From DRGT01 sp035685445 (GTDB lineage Archaea; Thermoproteota; Nitrososphaeria; Nitrososphaerales; Nitrosopumilaceae), in the NCBI GenBank assembly GCA_035685445.1, contig DASSAK010000067.1, forward strand, positions 1 through 64,000: a DNA stretch of 64,000 nt. The letters run 5' to 3'. Shown in pieces: positions 15,700-23,632 of the stretch. The position numbers were made by a program, and so were the translations under genes. The notes below the pieces were generated by a model, which ran no database searches, was not told the DNA's origin, and saw nothing but the letters and a program-made list of their open reading frames with translations. Every line of letters starts with the position of its first letter. Positions within the stretch are counted from its first letter, which is position 1.

Positions 15700-16005
15700 T
15701 TGAGCGAGCAATATGTTCCAATTTCTGAAGTTCAGAACTTGAGGAATAGAATTAACACAAAAGGTGTGTTAAAAAGTAAAGGCGAAGTTAGAACCGTAAA
15801 TATGAAAAGAGGTGGAACCATTGATGTTTGCGATGCAGTACTTTCCGATGACTCTGGAGAGATCAAATTCACATTGTGGGGAGATGATATAGCCAAAGTT
15901 AACGAAGGAGACACGGTCGTAATTAAAAATGGATACACAAATTCATTCAAAGGCGAAGTTTCACTGGGCAAGGGCAAATACGGCGAAATGCAAGTAAACC
16001 CATAA
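15700..16005 (+). CDS. OB-fold single-stranded nucleic-acid-binding protein
   Basis: A 101-residue single OB-fold protein resembling RPA-type or SSB/SOSS-B-like domains. Typical strands are visible: TKGVLKSKGEVRTVNM, CDAVLSDDSGEIKFTLWGDDIAKVNEGDTVVIKNGYTN. The aromatic FTLW and the loop KGEVSLGKGKYGEM are likely base-stacking surfaces. It probably protects single-stranded DNA or acts as an RPA subunit in replication or repair. The start is TTG, with a TATA-like TTTATAA at 15662-15668. It lacks the acidic C-terminal tail of bacterial SSB. It is a single gene, convergent with the PAC2 gene (20 bp). Confidence 0.88.
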   Translation: MSEQYVPISEVQNLRNRINTKGVLKSKGEVRTVNMKRGGTIDVCDAVLSDDSGEIKFTLWGDDIAKVNEGDTVVIKNGYTNSFKGEVSLGKGKYGEMQVNP

Positions 16006-16025
16006 AAAAACTATTTAGTTTTTAA

Positions 16026-16811
16026 TTAACTAATATATCCCAAACTTTTTTCATCAGAACTACCAGGAACTGCCACAGGCTGATCCTGAGGAGCTTGTGC
16101 GGCGGCTTGTGTGCGAAGAGCTTTGATAATCTCTTCAGTGTCTTTTGCTCTTTTATCAAGCTCTGACATGTCAAATTTGATATTCAAAATTTTACACAAT
16201 GATTCCAAAATTACCTTTGATGCTTTTGCATCAATTACATATCCAGATGTTTCTCCCAAAAGACAAATTCCAGAAATTAAAGAGCGTTTTGCAATCCCAA
16301 TGATCACTCCATTCATTCCTGTAATGTTACCCTTATCTAGTTTTGATATTCCAAACTTTGAAAAATCATTTACAGTTTTAGCTGTTGTACCTGTTCCAAA
16401 AACTTGAGGAGTTTTTGAAAACTTTCCAGTAATGTATGCAGCTAAAGTATAGATTTCATCTACATTCATTTTTTTGCACAGTTCAATAATTTCTTCTGCA
16501 AGTGCGTATTCTCCTTGTGCAGATACTGGTTGTGCATCGCCGGTAAGAAGAACAAGGTCCCGACCACCACTCTGACAATAATATAATGAATTTTTTACTA
16601 GATCAATTGTACCATCAGACTGAATGGAGACTTGTGGTGGAAATGACGATGAATAGATTGAACCAAATTGTTTTGCTTGAAGCTTGTCAATTATATAGTC
16701 AATTGCTAATTTTCCCACATAACCACTGCCAGGCAAGCCGCAGATTAGTTTTGGATTTTTCAAGTCAGGTAATGATGAAATTTCAAGAGAAATTTTTTCG
16801 TTAATTGACAT
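16026..16811 (-). CDS. PAC2-family (proteasome assembly chaperone-like) protein
   Basis: A 261-residue member of the archaeal PAC2 family (related to proteasome assembly chaperone 2 and to PbaA/PbaB proteins). Family features are the N-terminal PKLICGLPGSGYVGKLAIDY, the mid-region LLTGDAQPVSAQGEYALAEEI, and GVIIGIAKRSLISGICLLGETSGY with conserved glycines. Archaeal homologs bind proteasome-related ATPases or act as assembly chaperones. The C-terminus ends in an Ala/Gln/Pro-rich tail. No proteasome gene is adjacent. It is convergent with the OB-fold gene. Confidence 0.85.
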   Translation of the reverse strand: MSINEKISLEISSLPDLKNPKLICGLPGSGYVGKLAIDYIIDKLQAKQFGSIYSSSFPPQVSIQSDGTIDLVKNSLYYCQSGGRDLVLLTGDAQPVSAQGEYALAEEIIELCKKMNVDEIYTLAAYITGKFSKTPQVFGTGTTAKTVNDFSKFGISKLDKGNITGMNGVIIGIAKRSLISGICLLGETSGYVIDAKASKVILESLCKILNIKFDMSELDKRAKDTEEIIKALRTQAAAQAPQDQPVAVPGSSDEKSLGYIS

Positions 16812-16876
16812 ATAATGTATAATTTTTTTCTAACAATATTAATCCTACAAAATATTTTAGGTTAAAATCATCATCT

Positions 16877-17671
16877 TTAAGCTTTTTTAGCTGATTTTCG
16901 TTTTGGTTTTGATTTTCTTTTAGATGCTTTTCTCTTAGCTTTTTTAGCTGATTTTCGTTTTGGTTTTGATTTTCTTTTAGATGCTTTTCTCTTAGCTTTT
17001 TTAGCTGATTTTCGTTTTGGTTTTGATTTTCTTTTTTTAGACTTTAATTTTTCTAGTTTTTCTTTAACTTTTTTAAAATGCTCTTGAGTTGAGGCTTCTT
17101 GTTTTGCTTTATTGGCAAGACTTTTTGCAAGGCGCGCGGCAGTCTTTTTACTTTTTTTAACCAGTTTTTGCAATTCAGGTTTTTCTTGAACCTTTTTTTG
17201 AATTTTAGTTGAAATTTTAGATTTTGATCTTGAGAATTCGTCTATTGCATTCTCTACTTTTTTTACCATCTTTTTTCGCTGCTTAATTTCTGAGGAAAGT
17301 TCGTCTATTTTTTCAATTATTGAGGCAAGTTGGGCTTTAGCATTTTCTTTTGCTTCATTAGATTCAGCATACTCTATTTCTTGTTCTAGTAGGTCTTTTG
17401 CCTCTTTTTCACGTTGTAATCGCTCTTGAGCAGATGTAATTAGTCTTTGAATACTTTCTTTCTGTGCAAGTTTTTGTGTCAAAACCTCTGATACATCGGA
17501 AAGTTGATCTCTAGCCGCTTCAATTTTTCTTTCAACAGTAGCCAATCCTGATGAAGACCTTCGAAGAAGGGATTGTTGTTTCTCAAATTCCCTAGCACTC
17601 TTTCTTTTTAGTTTACTAACTTGTTGCTTTCTTGCTTGTAATTTTTTTGCCTCTCTAGTTAATGATGACAC
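16877..17671 (-). CDS. Coiled-coil protein with Lys-rich C-terminal repeats
   Basis: A 264-residue protein starting at GTG. Residues about 1-200 are almost uninterrupted charged heptads (coiled coil). Residues about 205-264 are nearly all Lys, Arg, Ser and Ala, with a 19-residue unit (core SKRKSKPKRKSAKKAKRKA) repeated almost three times. The repeat resembles histone H1-like or bacterial HU-like tails and should bind DNA or RNA electrostatically. A nucleoid-associated or scaffold role is likely but unproven. There is no signal peptide or membrane segment. Unit number probably varies among strains because the encoding DNA is a near-perfect tandem repeat. Confidence 0.75.
   Translation of the reverse strand: MSSLTREAKKLQARKQQVSKLKRKSAREFEKQQSLLRRSSSGLATVERKIEAARDQLSDVSEVLTQKLAQKESIQRLITSAQERLQREKEAKDLLEQEIEYAESNEAKENAKAQLASIIEKIDELSSEIKQRKKMVKKVENAIDEFSRSKSKISTKIQKKVQEKPELQKLVKKSKKTAARLAKSLANKAKQEASTQEHFKKVKEKLEKLKSKKRKSKPKRKSAKKAKRKASKRKSKPKRKSAKKAKRKASKRKSKPKRKSAKKA
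16880..17035 (-). repeat. 57-bp tandem repeat, about 2.7 copies
   Basis: Units begin at 16880, 16937 and 16994. The first two are identical over 57 bp and the third matches for its first 42. They encode the 19-residue Lys-rich unit of the coiled-coil protein. Near-identity at DNA level points to recent slippage or unequal recombination. Confidence 0.9.
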
Positions 17672-17816
17672 AGATATTTTTCAATAAAACGGTGGGTTAA
17701 GTTGTAGATATAATCATGATTTGACTTGTCAGTTAACAAATTTAACATGAAAATTGCTCATTTTGAAAAAAGCGATCACCAAGAAATATTAGTAATTTTT
17801 GAAAAGGCAAAATATA

Positions 17817-18128
17817 ATGGATTTTCATCCTTCAAAAATTCCTATTGCAAAGACCTTTGATTTAAGAGATGAGAAAGATGCTTCAGAGGCAGCTGAACAA
17901 ATGGTAAAAATGGGATTTGAAAACAGGCAAGATGGGTATAAGGTTTTGATGCCTAAAGAATCAAAGATTGCAAAGAGAATTGGATATATTGTTACAACAA
18001 GTGTCAACTATGGATTAAGAGACACCAATCAAGAACGAAACATAAGATACTGGACATATCATCATGATGATGAACATTATGCAATAGTATTGATCAGCGA
18101 AAGCGTTTTAGAAAAACTAGGTTTTTGA
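17817..18128 (+). CDS. Small protein, unknown function
   Basis: A 103-residue protein from the ATG at 17817; a TTG at 17799 would add six residues (LKRQNI). The sequence is mixed and soluble, with a DEKDASEAAEQMVKMGFEN helix and a C-terminal stretch rich in Tyr and His (YWTYHHDDEHYAI) that could bind metal. I do not recognise the family. Its last 12 bp overlap the convergent PAP2 phosphatase gene. There are no clear neighbours that suggest a role. Confidence 0.6.
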   Translation: MDFHPSKIPIAKTFDLRDEKDASEAAEQMVKMGFENRQDGYKVLMPKESKIAKRIGYIVTTSVNYGLRDTNQERNIRYWTYHHDDEHYAIVLISESVLEKLGF

Positions 18129-18785
18129 TTTTTCTAGAATTTTGTATAGTTTTGTTTTTTGTGCCAATACTCCCGCAAGTAAAATTCCAAGAATAGCACC
18201 CCCAATCACGTCCATTGGATAATGTTGTAAGATGTAAACTCGACTAAGTGCCATCAGTATTGGATAAAGCAGTAAAAGATAACATCCACGAGGAAATCTA
18301 TCAGATAAGGCATAGCCAAGAATTATTCCAAAAATTGTTGCCCTTGCAGTATGACCAGAAGGAAATGATGCATTAAATCCACCCTCACAGAATAGGGAGA
18401 AGGTATCTGGTTCTATTGGAAGTGGGAATGGAAATCCCGAAAATTCAATGCTAGGCCTATCTCGGTCTATACCACACTTGATGTAGCCTGTAAGAATTGT
18501 AGACACTACAATTAGGATCATGATTGTGATTCCAATTCGTCGTGTTCTTTTAATGAGAATTAATGCAATGGAAAAAATTAGAGTATAAAATACATCTCCA
18601 ATCTCAGTAATTGATTGCATGAATAAATCTAGAACAGTATTTCCAGAAATGGAGTCAAAATAAAGAATCGTTGATTGGTCAAATTCTTTGGTTATGTCAT
18701 AATTAACCAAGAGTGAGACAACAACAAACGCAACAACAAGTAACACAAATGATCTTGATCTAAAGTCAAAAATCCAATTTTGCAA
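18117..18785 (-). CDS. PAP2-superfamily membrane phosphatase
   Basis: A 222-residue membrane protein with about six hydrophobic segments and the PAP2 active-site motifs. KCGIDRDRP provides the KxxxxxxRP motif, SFPSGHTA provides the PSGH motif with the catalytic His, and SRVYILQHYPMDVIGGAILG provides the SRx5Hx3D motif. Such enzymes dephosphorylate lipid phosphates such as polyprenyl diphosphate, here probably on the outer face of the membrane. It may recycle the lipid carrier for glycosylation (inference). It is divergent from pgk across 174 bp. Confidence 0.92.
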   Translation of the reverse strand: MQNWIFDFRSRSFVLLVVAFVVVSLLVNYDITKEFDQSTILYFDSISGNTVLDLFMQSITEIGDVFYTLIFSIALILIKRTRRIGITIMILIVVSTILTGYIKCGIDRDRPSIEFSGFPFPLPIEPDTFSLFCEGGFNASFPSGHTARATIFGIILGYALSDRFPRGCYLLLLYPILMALSRVYILQHYPMDVIGGAILGILLAGVLAQKTKLYKILEKSKT

Positions 18786-18823
18786 TTAGCCATCACTCAT
18801 TAGTATCATTTTTAATTTTTCTC

Positions 18824-18845
18824 AATAACTAGTACATGAGTTATT
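18824..18845. repeat. Inverted repeat in the PAP2-pgk intergenic region
   Basis: AATAACT and AGTTATT form a perfect 7-bp inverted repeat around an 8-nt centre. It sits between two divergent genes, about 40 bp from the PAP2 start and 114 bp from pgk, so it could be a regulator site. The rest of this 174-bp gap is AT-rich with no gene. Confidence 0.35.
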
Positions 18846-18958
18846 GGAAATAGTTGATGCTCTAAGATTATTCATCACTAAATCTAAAACGATATAGATT
18901 CATTCTCCTAGATTTTGATCGGCTCAAAGATTTTAACCCTGTAAGGAAAAGGTAGGGC

Positions 18959-20167
18959 GTGAAGATCTTAACTCTAGATGATTTTGAGTTAAAAGGTAAA
19001 ACTGTTTTTTTGCGGATCGATATGAATTGTCCTATTGATCCAGACACAATGGAGATTTTAGGTACAAAGAGAATTGAAGAAGCAATAGTAACAATTCAAG
19101 CCTTAGCAGAAGCCAAAGTTGTCGTTGCATCACATCAAGGACGAGTTGGAAATAAAGATTATACTGGAATGGAAAAACACGCCAAAGTTCTTGAGCAATT
19201 ATTGAAAAAAGATATCAAAAATGTACAAGACGTAATTGGTTCAGCTGCACAAAATGAGATTAAAAATTTGAAAGATGGAGAGGTTTTGTTACTTGATAAT
19301 TTAAGATTGTGCGCTGAAGAAAATTATGAGTTTTCTCCAAAAGATGCTGCAAAAACCATCATGGTACAAAGATTAGCTAAACTTTTTGATTTGTGTGTAT
19401 TAGATTCATTTCCAAGTGCACACAGATCACACCCATCAATTGTAGGGTTTCCACAAGTTTTGCCTGCATGTGCAGGAAGAATTGTAGAGAGAGAAATAAG
19501 AAAACTTGACGAAATCATGACTGTTGCAAAGGCACCTCACGTAATTGTCTTAGGTGGCTCAAAAGTACTAGATAGATTAGAAGCGATCAAATTGCTCATA
19601 AAAAATGGAAGAGCAGATCATGTTTTGTTAACGGGGTTAATTGGCAATGTCTTCATGAGAGCACAAGGTCGAATCAAATCTGAATTAGGAATTAAAAGAG
19701 AAGAAGAGGTAGTAGCTAAAGCACATTCTCTGATTGGTGAATATCCAGATGTTTTTTCCACTCCGGTTGATGTTGCAATAGACAAAGACGGTACAAGATT
19801 AGAAGTCGATGTCAGAGATGTAAACAGAGGTGAAGAAGTATATGATCTCGGCCCAAAGACAATAGAACATTACAACAAAATTATTTCAGGAGCTGGAACA
19901 GTATTCATTAGTGGCCCCCCAGGATATTTTGAAAAAGAACAATTCAGCTATGGTACAAAGGCTTTGTTAGAAGGGGTTGCAAACTCTATGGCCACAACAA
20001 TCGTAAGTGGGGGACATCTTACCTCTGCTTTGAAAAAATATGGATTTGCAGAAAAAATTGATCATATTAGTACTGCGGGAGGAGCTCTAGTACTTTATCT
20101 TACGGGACAAAAATTACCTATGATACAAGCCTTAGAAGAGGCAGCAAAAAGAGAACGAGCTAAATAG
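18959..20167 (+). CDS. pgk: Phosphoglycerate kinase
   Basis: A 402-residue archaeal-type phosphoglycerate kinase, interconverting 1,3-bisphosphoglycerate and 3-phosphoglycerate with ADP/ATP. In an autotrophic ammonia oxidiser it would run mainly in the gluconeogenic direction. N-terminal substrate motifs are FLRIDMNCPIDP and ASHQGRVGN; the Asn/Arg block DNLRLCAEEN, the hinge GGSKVLDRL and the C-terminal nucleotide loop TAGGALV follow. The start is GTG with AGGTAG just upstream. The gene ends overlapping the convergent zinc-ribbon gene by 8 bp. No other glycolytic genes are adjacent. Confidence 0.95.
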   Translation: MKILTLDDFELKGKTVFLRIDMNCPIDPDTMEILGTKRIEEAIVTIQALAEAKVVVASHQGRVGNKDYTGMEKHAKVLEQLLKKDIKNVQDVIGSAAQNEIKNLKDGEVLLLDNLRLCAEENYEFSPKDAAKTIMVQRLAKLFDLCVLDSFPSAHRSHPSIVGFPQVLPACAGRIVEREIRKLDEIMTVAKAPHVIVLGGSKVLDRLEAIKLLIKNGRADHVLLTGLIGNVFMRAQGRIKSELGIKREEEVVAKAHSLIGEYPDVFSTPVDVAIDKDGTRLEVDVRDVNRGEEVYDLGPKTIEHYNKIISGAGTVFISGPPGYFEKEQFSYGTKALLEGVANSMATTIVSGGHLTSALKKYGFAEKIDHISTAGGALVLYLTGQKLPMIQALEEAAKRERAK

Positions 20168-20507
20168 TTGTCTTGCAGTCAGGATTAGGGCAAATTCTAT
20201 CTTCTGATTTTCCCAGATAAACATCATTATTGCAAGAAGAGCAATGAAGTTTTTCGACAGAATCAAATAGCTTGAACCAAATTGTTGTAAAGTTTTGTGC
20301 AATGTTTCTTGTTAAACCATTATCACATATTTCAAGAAAAAATGGTTCCATGTCATCAATTACCCAAGATGGATTAATGTCACCATTTTGTTTAATCAAT
20401 TCAAATATTTCATCATTGGTGAATCGTACTTCTGGATCATTAAATTTTTCAAAAATTATCTTTCTAATTTGTAATGCTATTGGTGTTTTAGGAACAAAAT
20501 CACCCAT
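20160..20507 (-). CDS. Small zinc-ribbon protein at the end of the suf operon
   Basis: A 115-residue protein. The N-terminal 75 residues form a helical domain (TPIALQIRKIIFEKF...NDEIFELIKQNG) that looks like a winged helix. The C-terminus is a zinc ribbon with CSSC and CPNPDC pairs. It begins 1 bp after the sufU stop and is last of five same-strand genes, so it is probably co-transcribed with Fe-S assembly genes. It could be a regulator or an assembly accessory factor, but I do not recognise it. Confidence 0.65.
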   Translation of the reverse strand: MGDFVPKTPIALQIRKIIFEKFNDPEVRFTNDEIFELIKQNGDINPSWVIDDMEPFFLEICDNGLTRNIAQNFTTIWFKLFDSVEKLHCSSCNNDVYLGKSEDRICPNPDCKTTI

Positions 20508-20508
20508 A

Positions 20509-20958
20509 CTAGTAGAGATTTGCTGCCTCTTCTTTTAAGCTATCGAAAGAAGTATTAGAATCTCCCAATTTTTTTGCTAAATAAGAATAAAGACCTAGCT
20601 TTAACACCTTCAAAGATAACAGTGCACATTTTATTCGAATTGGACTTTGTTTTACCAGATACTCAAGACCAAGTTCTGACAAAATTTCTTCTTTTTTAAG
20701 ATTTTTAGCATAATCAAGTTCCTTTCCTTTTGTTAGTTGGGTTAGAACAGAAGTACATGCTTTGCAAATGGTGCAACCATCACCACTCCATTTAATGTCA
20801 CTAATAGAATCATTATCAACCTTTACTTGAAGAGTAATGCTATCACCGCACATCGGGTTTGCGTCATGTTGTGAGATGTCAGGATTTTCAAGTGTGCCCT
20901 CGTTTTGGGCGTTTCTTGCCTCATCAATAATTATTTCTGTGTAAAGTGGGTCACTCAT
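20509..20958 (-). CDS. sufU: SufU-type Fe-S scaffold / sulfur-transfer protein
   Basis: A 149-residue IscU/SufU-like protein. The three conserved cysteines are present: in NPMCGDSITL, in SGDGCTICKAC, and in IRIKCALLSL, with the Asp of CGD as additional ligand. SufU accepts sulfur from SufS via zinc-coordinated cysteine in Gram-positive bacteria; IscU-like roles as a scaffold are the alternative. A helical insertion between the second and third cysteines suits the SufU type. The start overlaps the sufS stop (ATGA). It acts with SufS, SufB and SufD encoded immediately upstream. Confidence 0.9.
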   Translation of the reverse strand: MSDPLYTEIIIDEARNAQNEGTLENPDISQHDANPMCGDSITLQVKVDNDSISDIKWSGDGCTICKACTSVLTQLTKGKELDYAKNLKKEEILSELGLEYLVKQSPIRIKCALLSLKVLKLGLYSYLAKKLGDSNTSFDSLKEEAANLY

Positions 20959-22208
20959 AATTTAAACAACTCTGAAACTTTCTGCAATGACTGTATAAGT
21001 TTGTCTACATCATCTTTTGTGTTATAGATGTAAAAACTTGCACGATTTGTTGCAGCAACATCTAATCTTTCCATCAGCACTTGTGCGCAATGATGGCCAG
21101 ATCTTATTGCAATTCCGTCTCGGTCAACAATTGTAGCAATATCATGTGGATGGACGTCATGAAAATTAAATGAAATAACACCTCCACGTTTTGAAACATC
21201 TTTTGTACCATAAATCATAATTCCTTTAATCTGTGACATTTTATCTAAGGCATATTTTGTCAATTCAATTTCGTGATTTCGTATATTTTCCATTCCAAGA
21301 TTAGAAAGATAGTCTAGTGCAGCCCCAAAACCAATTACATCTGCAATGTTTGGAGTTCCTGCTTCAAATTTGTAAGGCAAATCATTCCATGTTGCTTCAT
21401 ATTTGTGGACTTCACGAATCATATCTCCACCGCCATGGAAAGGATCCATTGTTTCTAAGACGTCCTTTCTTACCCACAAAACTCCAATTCCAGTTGGGCC
21501 AAGCATCTTGTGTCCAGAAAATGCAAAAAAGTCGCATCCAATTTTTTGAATGTTAACCCTCATGTGTGGAACTGCCTGAGCGCCGTCAACTAGTGTTTTT
21601 ACGCCAGATTGTTTGCATTTTGAGATTATTTTTTCATAATCACTAATTGTTCCTAAAACATTTGACATCAGACTAAAAGTTACAAGTTTTACTTTTCCAG
21701 TTGCTAGATATTTGTCAAGCTGATCTAAAATTAATTCTCCATTATCATCAACTCCAATGTATTCTAATTTTGCACCTTTTTCTTTTACTAAAAGCTGCCA
21801 AGGTACAATATTGCTATGGTGTTCGTATTCAGTTGTAACAATAATGTCGCCCTCTTTGATATGCTTGCGACCCCATGCATATGCAACAAGATTTATGCCT
21901 TCTGTAGTTCCACGGACAAAAATGATTTCTTCTCTTTTTGGGATGTTTATGAATTTAGCAACCTTATCTCTAGTTTTTTCATAAGCTTCTGTTGCTTCTT
22001 CAGCTATAGAGTATACTGACCTGTGAATATTTGCATTATAGTTGTTATAGTAATTGGTGATTGTGTCTATGACCTGCTTTGGTTTTTGTGTGGTTGATGC
22101 ATTATCAAGATAAACAAGAGGTTTATCATCACGCACTTTTCTAGTTAAAATTGGAAAATCTTTTCGGACATTTTCAATTGACAGGCTTGCACTTTGCAAC
22201 TTTATCAC
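20955..22208 (-). CDS. sufS: Cysteine desulfurase SufS
   Basis: A 417-residue class II PLP cysteine desulfurase that removes sulfur from cysteine for Fe-S assembly. Visible motifs are YLDNASTTQKP, EHHSNIVPW, VDGAQAVPH, the PLP Lys in FFAFSGHKMLGPTGIG, and the catalytic Cys in RSGHHCAQVL. The GTG at 22208 overlaps the sufD stop. A TTG at 22199 is an alternative start. It is translated in one coupled run with SufD upstream and SufU downstream. Confidence 0.95.
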   Translation of the reverse strand: MIKLQSASLSIENVRKDFPILTRKVRDDKPLVYLDNASTTQKPKQVIDTITNYYNNYNANIHRSVYSIAEEATEAYEKTRDKVAKFINIPKREEIIFVRGTTEGINLVAYAWGRKHIKEGDIIVTTEYEHHSNIVPWQLLVKEKGAKLEYIGVDDNGELILDQLDKYLATGKVKLVTFSLMSNVLGTISDYEKIISKCKQSGVKTLVDGAQAVPHMRVNIQKIGCDFFAFSGHKMLGPTGIGVLWVRKDVLETMDPFHGGGDMIREVHKYEATWNDLPYKFEAGTPNIADVIGFGAALDYLSNLGMENIRNHEIELTKYALDKMSQIKGIMIYGTKDVSKRGGVISFNFHDVHPHDIATIVDRDGIAIRSGHHCAQVLMERLDVAATNRASFYIYNTKDDVDKLIQSLQKVSELFKL

Positions 22209-23602
22209 CTGTACTTGTAGTGTTGCTCAATTTCAGCATTTTCGTCATAACGAGTTTCTTCAACCTCGACAAACTTTCTTAGCTCTTCATCTGTGTTTAT
22301 GGTTAGTTCACGTCCTTGCCATTTTGACTCTATCAAATATGCTATCCATGCCCTAACTTGGTAAGACATTTTTCTAGAAAGTGGTTCTAAAAATCCTTCA
22401 ATAATTATTCTTTCAGCTTCAGAGCGGCTAAGACATCTAGTATTTAGATAAAAGATCTGTTCCTCATCAATTTGTGCAACCGATGCAGAGTGAGTTGCCT
22501 TTACATCATTGGTAAAAATCTCTAGTCCTGGAATAGCATCTGATTTTGCATTCTTGTCAAGCAAAATTGAACGCCCAGAAAGGAAGGATTTTGATTTTCG
22601 TGCCTTTTCCTTAATTCTAATCATTCCCTTAAACAATGATTTGGATTTATTTCTGAGAATAGATTTTTCATTAACCCTACCTTCGGTGGTGGGTTGTTCA
22701 TGATTTACATTTGTTTGCAAGTCAAATGATTGGTCATTATTTCCAAATATGACCTCAGAGTCATTTGTAGATGCTCCTGTTCCATTTAGGTAGTAATCTA
22801 TTCTATATCTAGATAGTAAGGCTCCAAAAAGTCCAAGATACCAGTTTATTTTGGCATCTTGAGCAACATCAGTTCGTCTAGTTGAAAAGTTAACTGTGGT
22901 CTGATCCATCATTTGTAGAGTTGTAACATCAAGTTGAGAATTTGCGGCAACATTTGTGTTTAATAATTCCAAGTATGCTTGTTGTTTTGAGGATTTTGGT
23001 GCATATAGCTCTTGCACAATGTTTGCCTTGCTTGATTCATCCGCAACAATCACATTACGAGAAATTGTTGAAATGCCATCTAGCGATAAGCTGGAAAGAA
23101 TATGAATTGGATCATCTAAAATCAAATTTTTAGGAATGTAAATGAACATTCCTGAATTAAATGCAGCATTATTTAGTGCTGTGAATTTGTCTTCTTTAGG
23201 GTTTGATATATCAAATGATTTTTTTACCTGCTCGTAATTATTATTTAGTGCATCATCAATTGAAGATACTATAACGCCTTTAGATTTTAATTCATCAGAA
23301 AGGTTCACACGAGTAATGTTTGTGCCAATTTGAATAATACAGTTTTGATTTTCAAGATCGGTGAATCTTTTTTTGAGAAAATCAGGCATTGCGGGATCAG
23401 AATTTGCTGAAAGAGACACTTGTTCTGGATCTAACTTTCTTGCATCAGTATACTTGTTGTATAATGGAGAGACCTCAAGAGGTAAATCTTGATAGATTGA
23501 AAGCGATTTTTGTCGATATTCCTTCAACCATTCTGGTTCTTTTTTTGATGATGAGAGTTGTTCGATATGACTTGAGTTGATGGTTGATAAAGCGAGTGAC
23601 AT
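22205..23602 (-). CDS. sufD: Fe-S assembly protein SufD
   Basis: A 465-residue SufB/SufD-family protein with the beta-helix core (for example TSVVGCSHE-like NVNHEQPTTEGRVNEKSILRNKS) and the C-terminal helical region SRSEAERIIIEGFLEP. The sequence between GLEIFTNDVKATHSASVAQIDEEQIFYLNTRCLS is the conserved SufBD signature region. It pairs with SufB and SufC to form the scaffold. Assigned as SufD because the companion gene at 23633 matches SufB more closely. It follows sufB by 30 bp. Its ATPase partner SufC is encoded far away. Confidence 0.9.
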   Translation of the reverse strand: MSLALSTINSSHIEQLSSSKKEPEWLKEYRQKSLSIYQDLPLEVSPLYNKYTDARKLDPEQVSLSANSDPAMPDFLKKRFTDLENQNCIIQIGTNITRVNLSDELKSKGVIVSSIDDALNNNYEQVKKSFDISNPKEDKFTALNNAAFNSGMFIYIPKNLILDDPIHILSSLSLDGISTISRNVIVADESSKANIVQELYAPKSSKQQAYLELLNTNVAANSQLDVTTLQMMDQTTVNFSTRRTDVAQDAKINWYLGLFGALLSRYRIDYYLNGTGASTNDSEVIFGNNDQSFDLQTNVNHEQPTTEGRVNEKSILRNKSKSLFKGMIRIKEKARKSKSFLSGRSILLDKNAKSDAIPGLEIFTNDVKATHSASVAQIDEEQIFYLNTRCLSRSEAERIIIEGFLEPLSRKMSYQVRAWIAYLIESKWQGRELTINTDEELRKFVEVEETRYDENAEIEQHYKYR

Positions 23603-23632
23603 TGTTAATCAGAACGTGTAAAGATGTGTTGT

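Noticed and set aside
16880..17035. Regular spaced repeats that might suggest a CRISPR array
   Set aside because: The units are direct tandem copies without unique spacers and are inside a coding region.
17747..17860. A 37-residue ATG frame upstream of and overlapping the 17817 gene
   Set aside because: It overlaps a longer, better-looking gene, has no promoter or motif and ends inside that gene.
18785..18958. A possible C/D-box RNA on the minus strand in the PAP2-pgk gap
   Set aside because: A GTGATGA-like C box is present but no matching CTGA D box or terminal stem was found.
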